From the NCBI GenBank assembly GCA_021776565.1, contig JAJFFQ010000048.1, forward strand, positions 41,516 through 105,515: a stretch of 64,000 nucleotides of DNA, written 5' to 3'. A program made the translations under genes and the position numbers. Numbering within the stretch: position 1 is the stretch's first letter; the number at the start of each line of letters is the position of its first letter. Source of the DNA: Robiginitomaculum sp. (GTDB lineage: Bacteria > Pseudomonadota > Alphaproteobacteria > Caulobacterales > Maricaulaceae). Of the stretch, positions 8,079 to 16,862 are shown in pieces. The notes under the pieces were generated by a model. The model had not been told where the DNA came from, did not search any database, and saw nothing but the letters and a program-made list of their open reading frames with translations.

Positions 8079-9499
8079 TTTTTACCAGTCTGACATTTTT
8101 GCTCTTCTTCCTCGCCGTTTTTGGTGCCTATTGGCTAACGCGCAATAATCAGGCACGGCTCTACATCCTGTTGGCTGGCAGCGCATTATTTTACGGCTGG
8201 TGGGACTGGCGGTTTTTGGGCCTGATCGCTCTGGTGATCCTGGTGTCCTGGGGCAGCGCATTGTGGATGTCCCGGCCAGCGGTCAGCAAAAATACACAAA
8301 ATTTGGCTTTGGCTACCGGGGTCGGCGTATCGTTGATTGTGTTGGGCATTTTCAAATATACCGGGTTTTTTGCCGACAGCTTTGCCGAACTTTTGGGCAG
8401 ATTGGGATTAAACGCCGATATGCCCACTTTACGCATTATACTGCCTGTCGGCATCAGCTTTTATGTATTTCAGGCTATATCCTATATGGCCGATGTGCGG
8501 CGCGGGGTTTTGGCGTTCGAGCCTCGCCTTGCTCGTGTGGCGCTTTACATTGCCTTTTTCCCGCAATTGGTAGCAGGGCCGATTGTGCGCGCCGCCAGTT
8601 TCTTCCCGCAAATGGATCGCACAAAACGTCTTGGCCGACGGGCGCTAATTGTTGGCCTTCGCGCGTTTGCCATCGGCTTTGTCTACAAGGCGCTACTGGC
8701 CGATAACATCGCCCCTGTGGTCGATCAGGTTTATGGCAATATAGACGCCTATAATAATGCCGCTGTGGCCCTGGCTACCTTTGCTTTTGCGGCGCAGATT
8801 TATTTTGACTTTGCCGGATACTCGCTCATGGCCATTGGTGTGGCCCGTTTGTTTGGTTATCACATTCCGCGTAATTTCAATTTCCCCTATGCCAGCACTT
8901 CGATCACCGATTTTTGGCGGCGCTGGCATATGTCCCTTAGTTTCTGGTTGCGCGATTATCTATTTATTCCGCTGGGCGGCTCGCGAAATGGCCGCTTTGC
9001 CTATTATCGCAATCTGCTGGCCACCATGATTTTGGGCGGGTTGTGGCATGGCGCAGCCTGGACATTTGTTGCCTGGGGCTTGCTGCACGGGCTGGCGCTG
9101 GTGGTGCATAAACTTTGGGTTACACACGTAAAACCCGTGCTTGCTCCCATGATCGAACTGCCGCGCATGGCTAGCTGGCTGGCCGGGTTTATCGCCACCC
9201 AGGCTGTGGTGCTGGCGGGGTGGGCAATATTTCGCGCGGGCAGCACCTCCGATGCCCTCTCTGCACTGAGCGCACTTGGTGGGTTACGAGACGGCGGCCC
9301 GCAAACATTAAGTCTTATGGCGTTACTGGTTATTGTTGTTCTGGCACTGGATCATGCGCTGGGGGTTCGGCGCTGGCGCCCGCACTGGCGCGTGCTGGCA
9401 CGCCCGGAAGTGTGGTGGGCCGGGGCCGGTGCAGCATTGGCGTTGGCCTTGAGCATTTATCCACTGACCGCTGCGCCCTTCGTGTATTTTCAGTTCTGA
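8075..9499 (+). CDS. MBOAT family membrane-bound O-acyltransferase (AlgI-like)
   Basis: This 474-aa multi-pass inner-membrane protein has about 11-12 hydrophobic segments. The MBOAT core is clear: VGISFYVFQAISYMADVRRG, FFPQLVAGPIVRA, the block FWRRWHMSLSFWLRDYLFIP then LGGSRNG, and LGGLWHGAAWTFVAWGLLHG with the catalytic histidine. AlgI-type members pass acetyl groups across the membrane to a periplasmic transferase that modifies alginate, cellulose or another glycan. The upstream SGNH-like gene is the likely periplasmic partner. The polymer is not identified, and no synthase genes are nearby. Confidence 0.93.
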   Translation: MIFTSLTFLLFFLAVFGAYWLTRNNQARLYILLAGSALFYGWWDWRFLGLIALVILVSWGSALWMSRPAVSKNTQNLALATGVGVSLIVLGIFKYTGFFADSFAELLGRLGLNADMPTLRIILPVGISFYVFQAISYMADVRRGVLAFEPRLARVALYIAFFPQLVAGPIVRAASFFPQMDRTKRLGRRALIVGLRAFAIGFVYKALLADNIAPVVDQVYGNIDAYNNAAVALATFAFAAQIYFDFAGYSLMAIGVARLFGYHIPRNFNFPYASTSITDFWRRWHMSLSFWLRDYLFIPLGGSRNGRFAYYRNLLATMILGGLWHGAAWTFVAWGLLHGLALVVHKLWVTHVKPVLAPMIELPRMASWLAGFIATQAVVLAGWAIFRAGSTSDALSALSALGGLRDGGPQTLSLMALLVIVVLALDHALGVRRWRPHWRVLARPEVWWAGAGAALALALSIYPLTAAPFVYFQF

Positions 9500-9522
9500 T
9501 TGTGTGTGGGCATTTTTGAACC

Positions 9523-10449
9523 CTAGAGCATTATCTTTCCAAACTGTTTAAAACATTTCTCAGAGGCACCAAGCGCCCCTGGAACCAATCCCGTTAACGA
9601 GATAAAGCCGTGCGGCATTGCTTTGAAGTGAAGGCTTTTCACAGCTGTTCCCGCCGCGATGAGCTTATCCGCATAGGCGCATCCTTCAGCCCTTAAGGGA
9701 TCAAGGCCCGCCGTAACCATCAATGCCGGCGGCAAACCATGCAAGTCATTACAAAAAAGCGGGGAAAGACGGGGATCCGCAGGATCGGCATCGGCGACAT
9801 AAAGCTTGCGAATGGCGTTTAGTGCCTGATTACCCAGCAAATGCCCATCCGGAGATTTACGCTGTTTTGATTTGGTTTCCACCAATTGCAACAATGGAAA
9901 AATCAACAATTGCCCGGCAAGAGCAATCCCTTCATCCCGGGCGAAATGGGTTAGCCAAGCGGCAAGTGTCCCCCCGGCACTGTCACCGCCAACGGCCAAT
10001 TGCCCTGGATCAATTCCCAGATCATTTGCGTTTCTGGCAACCCATTCAAGGGCGGTTTGTGCATCATCATGGGCCGCTGGAAACGGGTGCTCCGGTGCCA
10101 GGCGATAATCCACCGAAAGCACCCGCAAACGCGAATGTGCGGCCAGCCTCCTGCATGAGCTGTCATAACTGGCCACATCGCCAACTATAAAACCGCCGCC
10201 ATGAAAATATAAAAGCCCAGGCCCGGGAGCTACCCCCGCACCAAACGGTGTATAAAGGCAGGCCGGAATGCCTCCCGTTGCAGAGGGAATACGCACGGCC
10301 CTGGTATTGGCTATGGGCGGGGCGGGTTTTTGCCAGTTATCCTTGCCGCCAGCAATGGCGGCGCGGGCAAAGGCCACAGCGTGCGCCGGGGTGTCCGTAG
10401 AAAATCGCGTCACGGCTTTATCAAAAAGATCGCGAAAATACCTGTCCAT
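9523..10449 (-). CDS. Alpha/beta hydrolase of the hormone-sensitive-lipase family
   Basis: This 308-aa esterase/lipase has the HSL oxyanion motif YFHGGGFIVGD, the nucleophile elbow VGGDSAGGTLAAW, the acidic residue in MVTAGLDPLRAEG and the histidine in AMPHGFISL. It has no signal peptide, so it should hydrolyse short-chain esters in the cytoplasm. It is convergent with the MBOAT gene (23-base gap) and lies downstream of a 70-aa gene and an acyl-CoA synthetase on the same strand, which suggests lipid or ester catabolism. Confidence 0.92.
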   Translation of the reverse strand: MDRYFRDLFDKAVTRFSTDTPAHAVAFARAAIAGGKDNWQKPAPPIANTRAVRIPSATGGIPACLYTPFGAGVAPGPGLLYFHGGGFIVGDVASYDSSCRRLAAHSRLRVLSVDYRLAPEHPFPAAHDDAQTALEWVARNANDLGIDPGQLAVGGDSAGGTLAAWLTHFARDEGIALAGQLLIFPLLQLVETKSKQRKSPDGHLLGNQALNAIRKLYVADADPADPRLSPLFCNDLHGLPPALMVTAGLDPLRAEGCAYADKLIAAGTAVKSLHFKAMPHGFISLTGLVPGALGASEKCFKQFGKIML

Positions 10450-10481
10450 ATCTTTTCAGTTAGTGGCCTTGTTGTCTCTGG

Positions 10482-10694
10482 TCAATGCAAAGAAAGACTC
10501 TGATCGCGACTAATGCGTCCATCCAGGGCATCTTCGATAACAGAGCGCAATGCCAACCACGCATTTGTGCGTGGCTCGTCCCCAAGGGCGCGCATTTCAT
10601 CAACAGCCTGCCCAGCCAAAACGGCTGCTTCGTCGCCATGCTGGTCAACCATAGTGAAAGCCATAAAACGCAAATCATTTGGAGTAATGGACAT
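10482..10694 (-). CDS. Small protein of unknown function (70 aa)
   Basis: Starting at MSITPNDLRFMAFTMVDQHG the product is 70 aa, acidic and predicted helical, with no membrane segment. The ATG at 10694 was chosen because TAAGGAGC lies 6 bases upstream; the open frame extends further but lacks a ribosome site. It lies between the HSL esterase and the acyl-CoA synthetase on the same strand, so it may be part of that unit. I do not recognise the family. Confidence 0.65.
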   Translation of the reverse strand: MSITPNDLRFMAFTMVDQHGDEAAVLAGQAVDEMRALGDEPRTNAWLALRSVIEDALDGRISRDQSLSLH

Positions 10695-10779
10695 AAAATG
10701 CTCCTTATACCTCAGAGTAAGCAAAAGCCGCGCCAGATCAAAACGTCGCAACCAAAGGGTTTGCGCACACGAAGTTTAG

Positions 10780-12573
10780 CTATAGGCGGGTTTTGCCGGT
10801 AAGGATTTGCCCATGGATCGTTTTGGTCATGAGGGTGTAGGTTTTGGCATTGCGGTCGAGCACATAAAGCGGGTCTTTTGTTTTTTGTGGATCAAAGCCT
10901 TGTTTCACAAGATCTATTTTTTTGAATTTGAATGTTCCGGTGGTTTCGGCGGCACGTTGTTCGCGCAAAAATATCGGCATAGCATATTGAGGTAACTGGT
11001 CTGTCAGATGCAAATAAAGCCTATGATGGTCAATATCTCCACTGCGAACATAGGCCGCCATGCCAGCCCGGCCATCATAACCTGGCACTTCAACCCCATA
11101 GACATTGCTCTGGCTGACACCGGAAAATGATGAAAACGCCGAAGCAACTTCGCCAGTTGAAACATTTTCTGCCATCCAGCGAAATGTGTCCCCCAGCCGA
11201 TCAACAAAATAATAATAACCATGACGGTCAACACGCATCAGATCGCCGGTACGAAAATACAGATCGCCTTTCTCAAACACATCACGCAGTAATTTTTTTT
11301 CGGTTTCGCTTTTTGAGCCATAGCCATCAAAGCGATAGCGGGCATCATCTGGATCAATTGATCCCAACGCCTCACCAGGTTCATCCAATCCCACTGCCAG
11401 ACAAAACCCATCTGAGCCGCGCACCGGTTTTTGTGTATCAAGGTCAATTTTTACCAGTTTTATATTAAAATTTTTGCGCGCATACCACGGCACCCGCCCT
11501 ATAGCCCCAATTTGCCCGTCAGCATTCAAAAGACCTACATTACCCTCGGTTGCGCCATAAAATTCGGCAATTTTGTAGATCTGAAAACGATCCCGGAACC
11601 GCACCCAGACATCCGGTCGCAATCCATTGCCAATCATGGCCCGGATGGTGTGCTGATGCTCGGCAAGTGTGTCTTCAGTATTAACCAAAAACCGGCACAA
11701 CTCGCCGACATACATAAATAATGTGGCCCCGGTATTTACCGCCTCATCCCAAAACTTTGATGCCGAAAACTCGCGTTGCACAATAACCGCACCGCCGGTT
11801 AACAGTGATGTGCCAACACCGCAAATACCGCCCGTTGCATGGTATAACGGCAACACCATCAGCATCCGGTCTTTTGGGCCAGCATTAACGGCACCTGAAA
11901 ACGTGTTCATATAGCGTTGTGCACGGGCATGGGTGACCAGTGCCGCCTTGGGAAGCCCGGTGGTGCCAGAGGTGAACATTTTCAACACCACATCCTTTGA
12001 CTTCAAATGAGCACGAATACCCGGATCAGGCCTGTCGGACGAGACATGCTCCAGTGCTGCATCAAGCCCTTGCGTGCCTTTGGGTGTTGTTTCCAGACAC
12101 CAGACCGGCAGAGACTTGCCCTTTTTGTCATTCACTTCGCAACATTCGCGGGCCAGTTCAGGCTCCAGAATTATGGCTTTGGCATCAGCAACCTGGATGC
12201 AATGAGCCAGACTTTTACCAACCAGCAGCGTGTTCAAAAGCGCCCCAACAACCCCGACCTTGGAAAGGCCATACCAGATCGCCACAAATTCAAGACGATT
12301 ATTACTGAAAAACGCTATGGTGTCGCCAGGCCGGTAACCCTCACTCAGCGCCCAGTTGGCTACACGATTTGCATAGGCATCAAACTGCGCATACGTCCAG
12401 CTTTTACCTTGTGATACAAAGGCCGTATTACCCGCAAACCTGTCAACAGCCTGCTCAATTTCATCGGTGAGTAACAAATGTGATGCCGGGTTAATATGTG
12501 CCAATTGTTTTAGCGTTGCGCGCATCGCCGTAATAAACCGGTATTCGCGCCGTATCGCGGCAAAAAGACTCAT
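10780..12573 (-). CDS. Acyl-CoA synthetase (AMP-forming, long/very-long-chain type)
   Basis: This 597-aa enzyme activates fatty acids with ATP and CoA. The P-loop motif MFTSGTTGLPKAALVTHAR, the gate region FYGATEGNVGLLNADGQIGAIG (split motif) and YFRTGDLMRVDRHGYYYFVDR are the ANL core motifs. The end FKFKKIDLVKQGFDP holds the catalytic lysine region. Pattern and length are closest to the FATP/very-long-chain branch also annotated as long-chain-acyl-CoA synthetase. The ATG at 12573 is preferred over one 6 codons upstream because GGAGAGGGTGATT directly precedes it. Confidence 0.92.
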   Translation of the reverse strand: MSLFAAIRREYRFITAMRATLKQLAHINPASHLLLTDEIEQAVDRFAGNTAFVSQGKSWTYAQFDAYANRVANWALSEGYRPGDTIAFFSNNRLEFVAIWYGLSKVGVVGALLNTLLVGKSLAHCIQVADAKAIILEPELARECCEVNDKKGKSLPVWCLETTPKGTQGLDAALEHVSSDRPDPGIRAHLKSKDVVLKMFTSGTTGLPKAALVTHARAQRYMNTFSGAVNAGPKDRMLMVLPLYHATGGICGVGTSLLTGGAVIVQREFSASKFWDEAVNTGATLFMYVGELCRFLVNTEDTLAEHQHTIRAMIGNGLRPDVWVRFRDRFQIYKIAEFYGATEGNVGLLNADGQIGAIGRVPWYARKNFNIKLVKIDLDTQKPVRGSDGFCLAVGLDEPGEALGSIDPDDARYRFDGYGSKSETEKKLLRDVFEKGDLYFRTGDLMRVDRHGYYYFVDRLGDTFRWMAENVSTGEVASAFSSFSGVSQSNVYGVEVPGYDGRAGMAAYVRSGDIDHHRLYLHLTDQLPQYAMPIFLREQRAAETTGTFKFKKIDLVKQGFDPQKTKDPLYVLDRNAKTYTLMTKTIHGQILTGKTRL

Positions 12574-12656
12574 AATCACCCTCTCCTGCATTGCCCGCGA
12601 GATTAGTGACTAAGGCCCATGGGTCAATCAAACTTCGTGTGAGTATGTCCTTATAT

Positions 12657-12779
12657 TCACAAAAAAACCTCCCGCAAATGCGGGAGGCAAAAATTTGTGT
12701 CACTGGCAAACACAATGCCGGGAGAGGCATTATATTCATCCATGTCATCGCAATCTTCATGCCAACCATAATGGTACAT
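12657..12779 (-). other. Possible 40-aa ORF overlapping an orphan terminator
   Basis: An ATG at 12779 opens a 40-codon frame (MYHYGWHEDCDDMDEYNASP..., ending HLREVFL) that stops at 12657 just past the T-run of the terminator. Composition is rich in Asp, Tyr and Cys. No clear ribosome site precedes it. Reading through a strong hairpin would be unusual, so this may be chance, a leader peptide, or coding within a small RNA. Low confidence. Confidence 0.2.
12661..12687 (-). terminator. Strong intrinsic terminator on the minus strand with no gene in front of it
   Basis: An 8-bp perfect stem CCTCCCGC/GCGGGAGG (12668-12675 with 12680-12687) with a 4-base loop is followed, reading the minus strand, by seven T's. 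It stands about 90 bases upstream of the acyl-CoA synthetase start on the same strand. The next gene to the right is on the plus strand, so the terminator must end a short minus-strand transcript or attenuate the synthetase leader. Confidence 0.75.
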
Positions 12780-12840
12780 AGGACATATGCACTATCAGTG
12801 AGCCGTATCGCGTACCTGCAATTTGTGGAATAGTTGTGTG

Positions 12841-14625
12841 ATGACCGCAGAAGCACAAATAACAGACCTTGCAGAAGGTGATGCTGAACGGCTACGCACC
12901 CGGGCAACACAAATGCTTGTTGGCGTTGGTATTTTTCCCGCAGTCATGCACATTGCTGTGGTCAATTTGCTGGCGGTAGTTCTGTGGCCGGCAACCAATC
13001 ACATCACCACAGGTATCTGGGCGGCAGGCTTAAGTACTTGTGTCTTGTTTCAGGTTACATTGATATGGCGCAATGGTGGACGCACGCTTGCGATAAAGGA
13101 AGCCCAAACATTACAAAAGAGATTTGATGGTGCCGCTCTATGCGTCGGTTTTTTTTGGGGCATGGCGGGTGTGGCCCTGTTTCCGGAACATGAGCCTGGC
13201 CGCGTGCTTTTTCTGGTGTTTGTGATGGGCGGAATGTCAATGGGTGCGGTCAGTACACAGCATGTCAGCCTGCGCACATGCCTATTTTCCATCGTTCCAG
13301 GTATGGCCCCGCTGGGTGTGCGTTATATGTTTTCTGATCTGCCATTTAATATCGCATCGGGCATTTTATTACTGGTCTACGCGGCTGTACTGGTCAACAT
13401 GGCGGTACGACTGCACCGCTTTGCACACCGGGCTTTTGCCTTGCAACTGGAACAGGAGCGCCTGCTTGATCGGCTGTCTACGCAAGCCATTGCCCTTAAC
13501 GAAGCCCGCAGCGATGCCGAACAGGCCAACGCCGCCAAATCTCGCTTTCTTGCCCAGGCCAGTCATGATTTACGCCAACCCCTGCACGCCATAAGCCTGT
13601 TTGTTGAATCATTACCCGAAGCCCGGGATAGTTCTGAACACGAAAACATAATGAACCGCGTGCGCCAGTCACTTGATGTACTGACCAAACTGTTCGACTC
13701 TTTGCTGGACGTGACGATGCTGGATACTGGCGGCATAGAGGTGCGCCGATCAGTGTTCCTGCCCCGTGATGTCATTGACGAGGTCAGGCGGGATTTCAGC
13801 CTTGTTGCAGAGGCCAGCAATGTTGAAATATGCGTAGTTTACTCTGATTTGGCAGTAAAAAGTGACCCGGTTTTATTGCGTCGCATGTTGCAAAACCTGG
13901 TTTCAAACGCGATTCGACACACCGAAGGCGGCCGCGTGCTGGTCGGGTGCCGCCGCCAGGCTGGTAAACTGTCCATTGAGGTAACCGACACTGGCCCTGG
14001 TATTGATGCCAGGGATCAGGAGCGTATTTTTGCTGAATTTACACGGCTCGATTCAGCGCGCATGGGCCTGACAGCGCAACCAGGGTTGGGACTTGGTCTT
14101 TCTATCGTCAAACGCATTGCAGAAGAACTGGGCCTACATGTCAAAATCACTTCCAGGCTTGGTCATGGATCAACGTTCAGAATTGGCGGACTTGATATTG
14201 CTGATAGCAAAGGTCTGGATAAAGTCATTGCTTCGCCTTTGGCACAAGGCGTTGTCAATGATGCTTGCGTTTTTGTACTTGATGATGACCCCGAAACTCT
14301 GACAGCAACGCAAATGTTGCTGGAGCGTTGGGGATGCCGTGTGCAAGTCTCTCAGGACTGGCACGACCTGATCGATGCCTCCATGGATGTTCTCATTTGT
14401 GATTTTGAGATCAGTCCTGAAAAGACCGGTCTTGATGTCATAAAAGACATGGTGGCAAGGCCATCAGGTGCGCCACCAACCATTATGATCTCTGGCAACA
14501 CATCCGCCGAACTTCGCCGCGAAACAGCGGCCAGATCCATTCCCCTTTTGCATAAACCCATCCGCCCGGCGCAACTCAGATCTGCACTTCTAAATGCACT
14601 GGCCGCCTCAGGTAAATCCACGTGA
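12841..14625 (+). CDS. Membrane hybrid sensor histidine kinase with C-terminal receiver
   Basis: The product is about 594 aa. The N-terminal 200 residues hold about six hydrophobic segments and act as a membrane sensor. A coiled coil follows, then the phospho-accepting box [19 protein letters not shown]. The ATPase part shows [16 protein letters not shown] (N box), VTDTGPGID (G1) and [18 protein letters not shown] (G2). The receiver has DDDPETLTA, the phospho-Asp in LICDFE, and LHKPIRP. The stop overlaps by 18 bases the end of the convergent LuxR-type regulator, the probable partner. The start could also be a TTG 6 codons upstream. The signal is unknown. Confidence 0.92.
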   Translation: MTAEAQITDLAEGDAERLRTRATQMLVGVGIFPAVMHIAVVNLLAVVLWPATNHITTGIWAAGLSTCVLFQVTLIWRNGGRTLAIKEAQTLQKRFDGAALCVGFFWGMAGVALFPEHEPGRVLFLVFVMGGMSMGAVSTQHVSLRTCLFSIVPGMAPLGVRYMFSDLPFNIASGILLLVYAAVLVNMAVRLHRFAHRAFALQLEQERLLDRLSTQAIALNEARSDAEQANAAKSRFLAQASHDLRQPLHAISLFVESLPEARDSSEHENIMNRVRQSLDVLTKLFDSLLDVTMLDTGGIEVRRSVFLPRDVIDEVRRDFSLVAEASNVEICVVYSDLAVKSDPVLLRRMLQNLVSNAIRHTEGGRVLVGCRRQAGKLSIEVTDTGPGIDARDQERIFAEFTRLDSARMGLTAQPGLGLGLSIVKRIAEELGLHVKITSRLGHGSTFRIGGLDIADSKGLDKVIASPLAQGVVNDACVFVLDDDPETLTATQMLLERWGCRVQVSQDWHDLIDASMDVLICDFEISPEKTGLDVIKDMVARPSGAPPTIMISGNTSAELRRETAARSIPLLHKPIRPAQLRSALLNALAASGKST

Positions 14626-15222
14626 GGCGGCAAAAGAGGCGGCCGCAGAACGACTTGACAGATCAAGGCTGCGCAACAATGCCGAAACATGGATACGAAC
14701 CGTATAGGGCGAAATATCCAGTTCACGGGCAATTTCCTTGTTTGATAACCCTCTGGCGATAAAGCGAAGCACATCCAGTTGTCGCGGCGTCAGGACTGAC
14801 AAGTCATTGCCGCCCGTTGCCGCTTGCGCTGGGCCAGAGGCCCGCACAACCAGTGTTTCGCCATCCATCACAGATAGAAATGCCGCGCAAATATCCTCTG
14901 GCCGAGCGGTTTTCGAGACAAACGCATTGGCCCCGGCGGCCATAACACTATCGATCAGGGCGTTGTCATGGGTCATGGATACGGCAATGATCGGGGTTAA
15001 CGGCAGTTTCCGCCGTAGTGCAGAAAAGTGCTTTATGGCGTCAAATCCGGGAAACAACAGATCCAGAACAACCAGATCAGGCGAGCCTTGTTTTTCAATT
15101 GCGCGCTCCATCCCTGCACGATCACCCGCTTCATTGATTGTAGAATTGGCAAACAGATTGCGCATCATAATGGCCATACCGCTACGAAATACCGGGTGGT
15201 CATCGACAAGGAGAATTTTCAT
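14608..15222 (-). CDS. NarL/LuxR-family response regulator
   Basis: This 204-aa regulator has an N-terminal receiver: [15 protein letters not shown] (acidic pocket), the phospho-Asp in [17 protein letters not shown], and the lysine in [12 protein letters not shown]-terminal GerE-type helix-turn-helix follows: [20 protein letters not shown], then [20 protein letters not shown]. It is expected to bind DNA as a dimer when phosphorylated. The gene faces the hybrid kinase tail to tail, with an 18-base overlap at the ends. This suggests a functional pair and possible mutual antisense control. GAGGACGAG lies in front of the ATG. Confidence 0.94.
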   Translation of the reverse strand: MKILLVDDHPVFRSGMAIMMRNLFANSTINEAGDRAGMERAIEKQGSPDLVVLDLLFPGFDAIKHFSALRRKLPLTPIIAVSMTHDNALIDSVMAAGANAFVSKTARPEDICAAFLSVMDGETLVVRASGPAQAATGGNDLSVLTPRQLDVLRFIARGLSNKEIARELDISPYTVRIHVSALLRSLDLSSRSAAASFAASRGFT

Positions 15223-15353
15223 AACTCGTCCTCCTGAAATCCAGCTGGGGCAGTCATAACCATACCCTAGTGCAAAACACGCCTATCCATCAATTAGAAC
15301 GAATGTGCTAAGACGCAATATGAACGATTCTACCACCTGAACCCGGATGCCGA

Positions 15354-15809
15354 ATGACCTCAATTTACATTGATGCCGATGCCTGCCCGGTCAAGGACGA
15401 GGTTTTGCGCGTCGCTAACCGGCACAAGGTACAAGTCTATATCGTCTCCAACGGCGGGTTGCGCCCCAATCATCATCCCCTGGTGGACAACATCATTGTA
15501 CCGCATGGCCCGGACGTCGCCGATGACTGGATTGCGCAGCGGGCCAGCAAAGGCGATTGTGTTATCACCGGCGATATTCCTCTGGCCAGCCGATGTATCG
15601 CCGCCGGGGCGCAGGTTTTACAACATAATGGCGAGATATTTACCCCTGAAAATATTGGTCACATATTGGCCACCCGCGACCTCATGACCGATTTACGTGC
15701 CGCCAACCCACTGATGCAGGGCGGTGGTAAATCCTTTACCAAAGCCGATCGTTCGCGCTTTCTTGATGCGCTGGAGCGTGAAATGCGCCTGGTTCTTAAA
15801 GCCAAATAG
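15354..15809 (+). CDS. yaiI: YaiI/YqxD family protein (DUF188)
   Basis: This 151-aa protein matches UPF0178: SIYIDADACPVKDEVLRVAN at the start, VSNGGLRP, DWIAQRASKGDCVITGDIPL and NPLMQGGGKSFTKADRSRF. The acidic cluster DADACP and TGDIPLA are typical of a PIN-like metal-binding fold, so a nuclease role has been suggested for the family but is not shown. The length is normal. The gene diverges from the LuxR-type regulator with about 130 bases between them. Confidence 0.93.
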   Translation: MTSIYIDADACPVKDEVLRVANRHKVQVYIVSNGGLRPNHHPLVDNIIVPHGPDVADDWIAQRASKGDCVITGDIPLASRCIAAGAQVLQHNGEIFTPENIGHILATRDLMTDLRAANPLMQGGGKSFTKADRSRFLDALEREMRLVLKAK

Positions 15810-15857
15810 AACGATTATACTGGTATATGAACGGGTGGGGATAAGTATTTTTCACGT

Positions 15858-15981
15858 GCTCATATAGCGAAGCGATAGCACCCAATAGCACAAGAATCAC
15901 GTGCTCATCTAGCGAGGTTTACCGTCGCGATAGCACACTGGATACTCGCTCATCTAGCGAGGTTTACCGTCGCGATAGCAC
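15858..15981. repeat. Tandem hairpin repeats, period about 45 nt
   Basis: A 34-nt unit starting gctcatctagcgagg and ending gcgatagcac occurs identically at 15903-15936 and 15948-15981. A shorter version lacking the middle 12 bases lies at 15858-15881. Each full unit can fold: GTGCT/AGCAC outside and GCGA/TCGC inside. With only three units and an 11-nt gap this is not a CRISPR array. Confidence 0.75.
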
Positions 15982-16139
15982 TAGTAAATAAGGGTCATTT
16001 GAGTATCATTTATGGGTCAAAAGTTGCACCATATGGGTCAGTTAAGGGACACCTGAAGGGTGCCCAAGGGTCAGGTGGTGACCCTTAAGCGACCCTTGTG
16101 TACCTGAGCGGGGATAAGCTGTTGGCTATCCGCTCCACT

Positions 16140-16209
16140 CGTCATTGCGGCGCAGGCCGCAATCTATAGTGATGCTTCAAGGTGGGTTGCGGCCTGCGCC
16201 GCAATGACG
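16140..16209. repeat. 23-bp perfect inverted repeat
   Basis: The arms 16140-16162 (cgtcattgcggcgcaggccg, then caa) and 16187-16209 are perfect reverse complements around a 24-nt spacer. Each arm is itself palindromic in its centre. The outline (gtcattgc...gcaat) resembles the 31-nt REP-like units elsewhere in the window, with a different core. Confidence 0.8.
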
Positions 16210-16404
16210 CTGTTTTGGAAATTATATTTTGTCTAAAACACCCCGAACTTGTCCAACCGGGGACGCTGATCGGGTATGATGATGGCAAGTCAGAGACAGT
16301 CACCCTTCGACAGGCTCAAGCTGAGGTGAAAGGTCTCTGTAACACCAACCAAATGGTTCGGTGCGAAGGCCAGTTTCCAGTTTCGCCATAAAGGAGAATA
16401 TAAA

Positions 16405-16862
16405 ATGAGAATTACCCGGATCATGCACAGCCCAAGACCAACACGGTCAGCAAGGCCACTATTTTTACGGTAAAGCCCCTGAATGGCCGCTTGACCAGCA
16501 GCTTTGGTGAGCGTCGTGATCCGTTTACCCAAAAAATCCGCTTTCACAGAGGTGTTGATATTGGCGCACGTTCCGGTGCCGCCATTGTCTCACCCGCGCC
16601 CGGGCGGGTCTTGCGTATTGCCATGAACACAAGAGGCTATGGCAATCTTCTTGAGATCGACCATGGTAATGGTTTCATCACCCGCTATGGACAATTATTG
16701 AGCATAGATGTGATGCCAGAACAGAGCATTACCGCCGGTCAACACATCGCCAAAGTTGGCTCAACGGGCCGGTCAACTGCGCCGCATTTACACCTTGAAC
16801 TTATCAAGGATGGCGAGCAGATTGATCCAGCCAGCGTTATTGATCTGGCAGTGCCAAGTTGA
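16405..16862 (+). pseudogene. M23 (LytM-type) peptidase, probably frameshifted near its start
   Basis: The M23 zinc-peptidase core is intact: FHRGVDIGA (HxxxD), the glycine-rich YGNLLEIDHGNGFITRYG and APHLHLEL (HxH). Such enzymes cut peptidoglycan crosslinks in the periplasm. The best ribosome site and ATG (aaggagaatataaa then ATG at 16405) open a frame that stops at 16473. The peptidase core lies in the frame one base earlier, where similarity (TVKPLNGRLTSSFGERRDP) extends upstream of the only possible start, a TTG at 16491. No signal peptide is present in either frame, so it is probably damaged. Its end overlaps the convergent CadC-like gene by 26 bases. Confidence 0.65.

Larger units (their letters stand above)
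15810..16404. other. Repeat-rich intergenic region
   Basis: There is no gene in this stretch of about 595 bases. It contains three tandem hairpin units (15858-15981), a perfect 8-bp hairpin aagggtca-ggtgg-tgaccctt (16066-16086) set among several gggtca words, a 23-bp perfect inverted repeat (16140-16209), and a copy of the ccttcgacaggctcaag-type word (16304-16326). A ribosome-site-like aaggag at the right edge leads into a damaged peptidase gene. Confidence 0.7.

Noticed and set aside
15858..15981. Possible CRISPR array
   Set aside because: Only three units, one shortened, with an 11-nt gap that is too short for a spacer, and no cas genes.
16455..16475. Programmed -1 frameshift in the M23 gene
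   Set aside because: The A-TTT-TTA heptamer is not a canonical slippery site, and the protein would still lack a signal peptide; a mutation is simpler.
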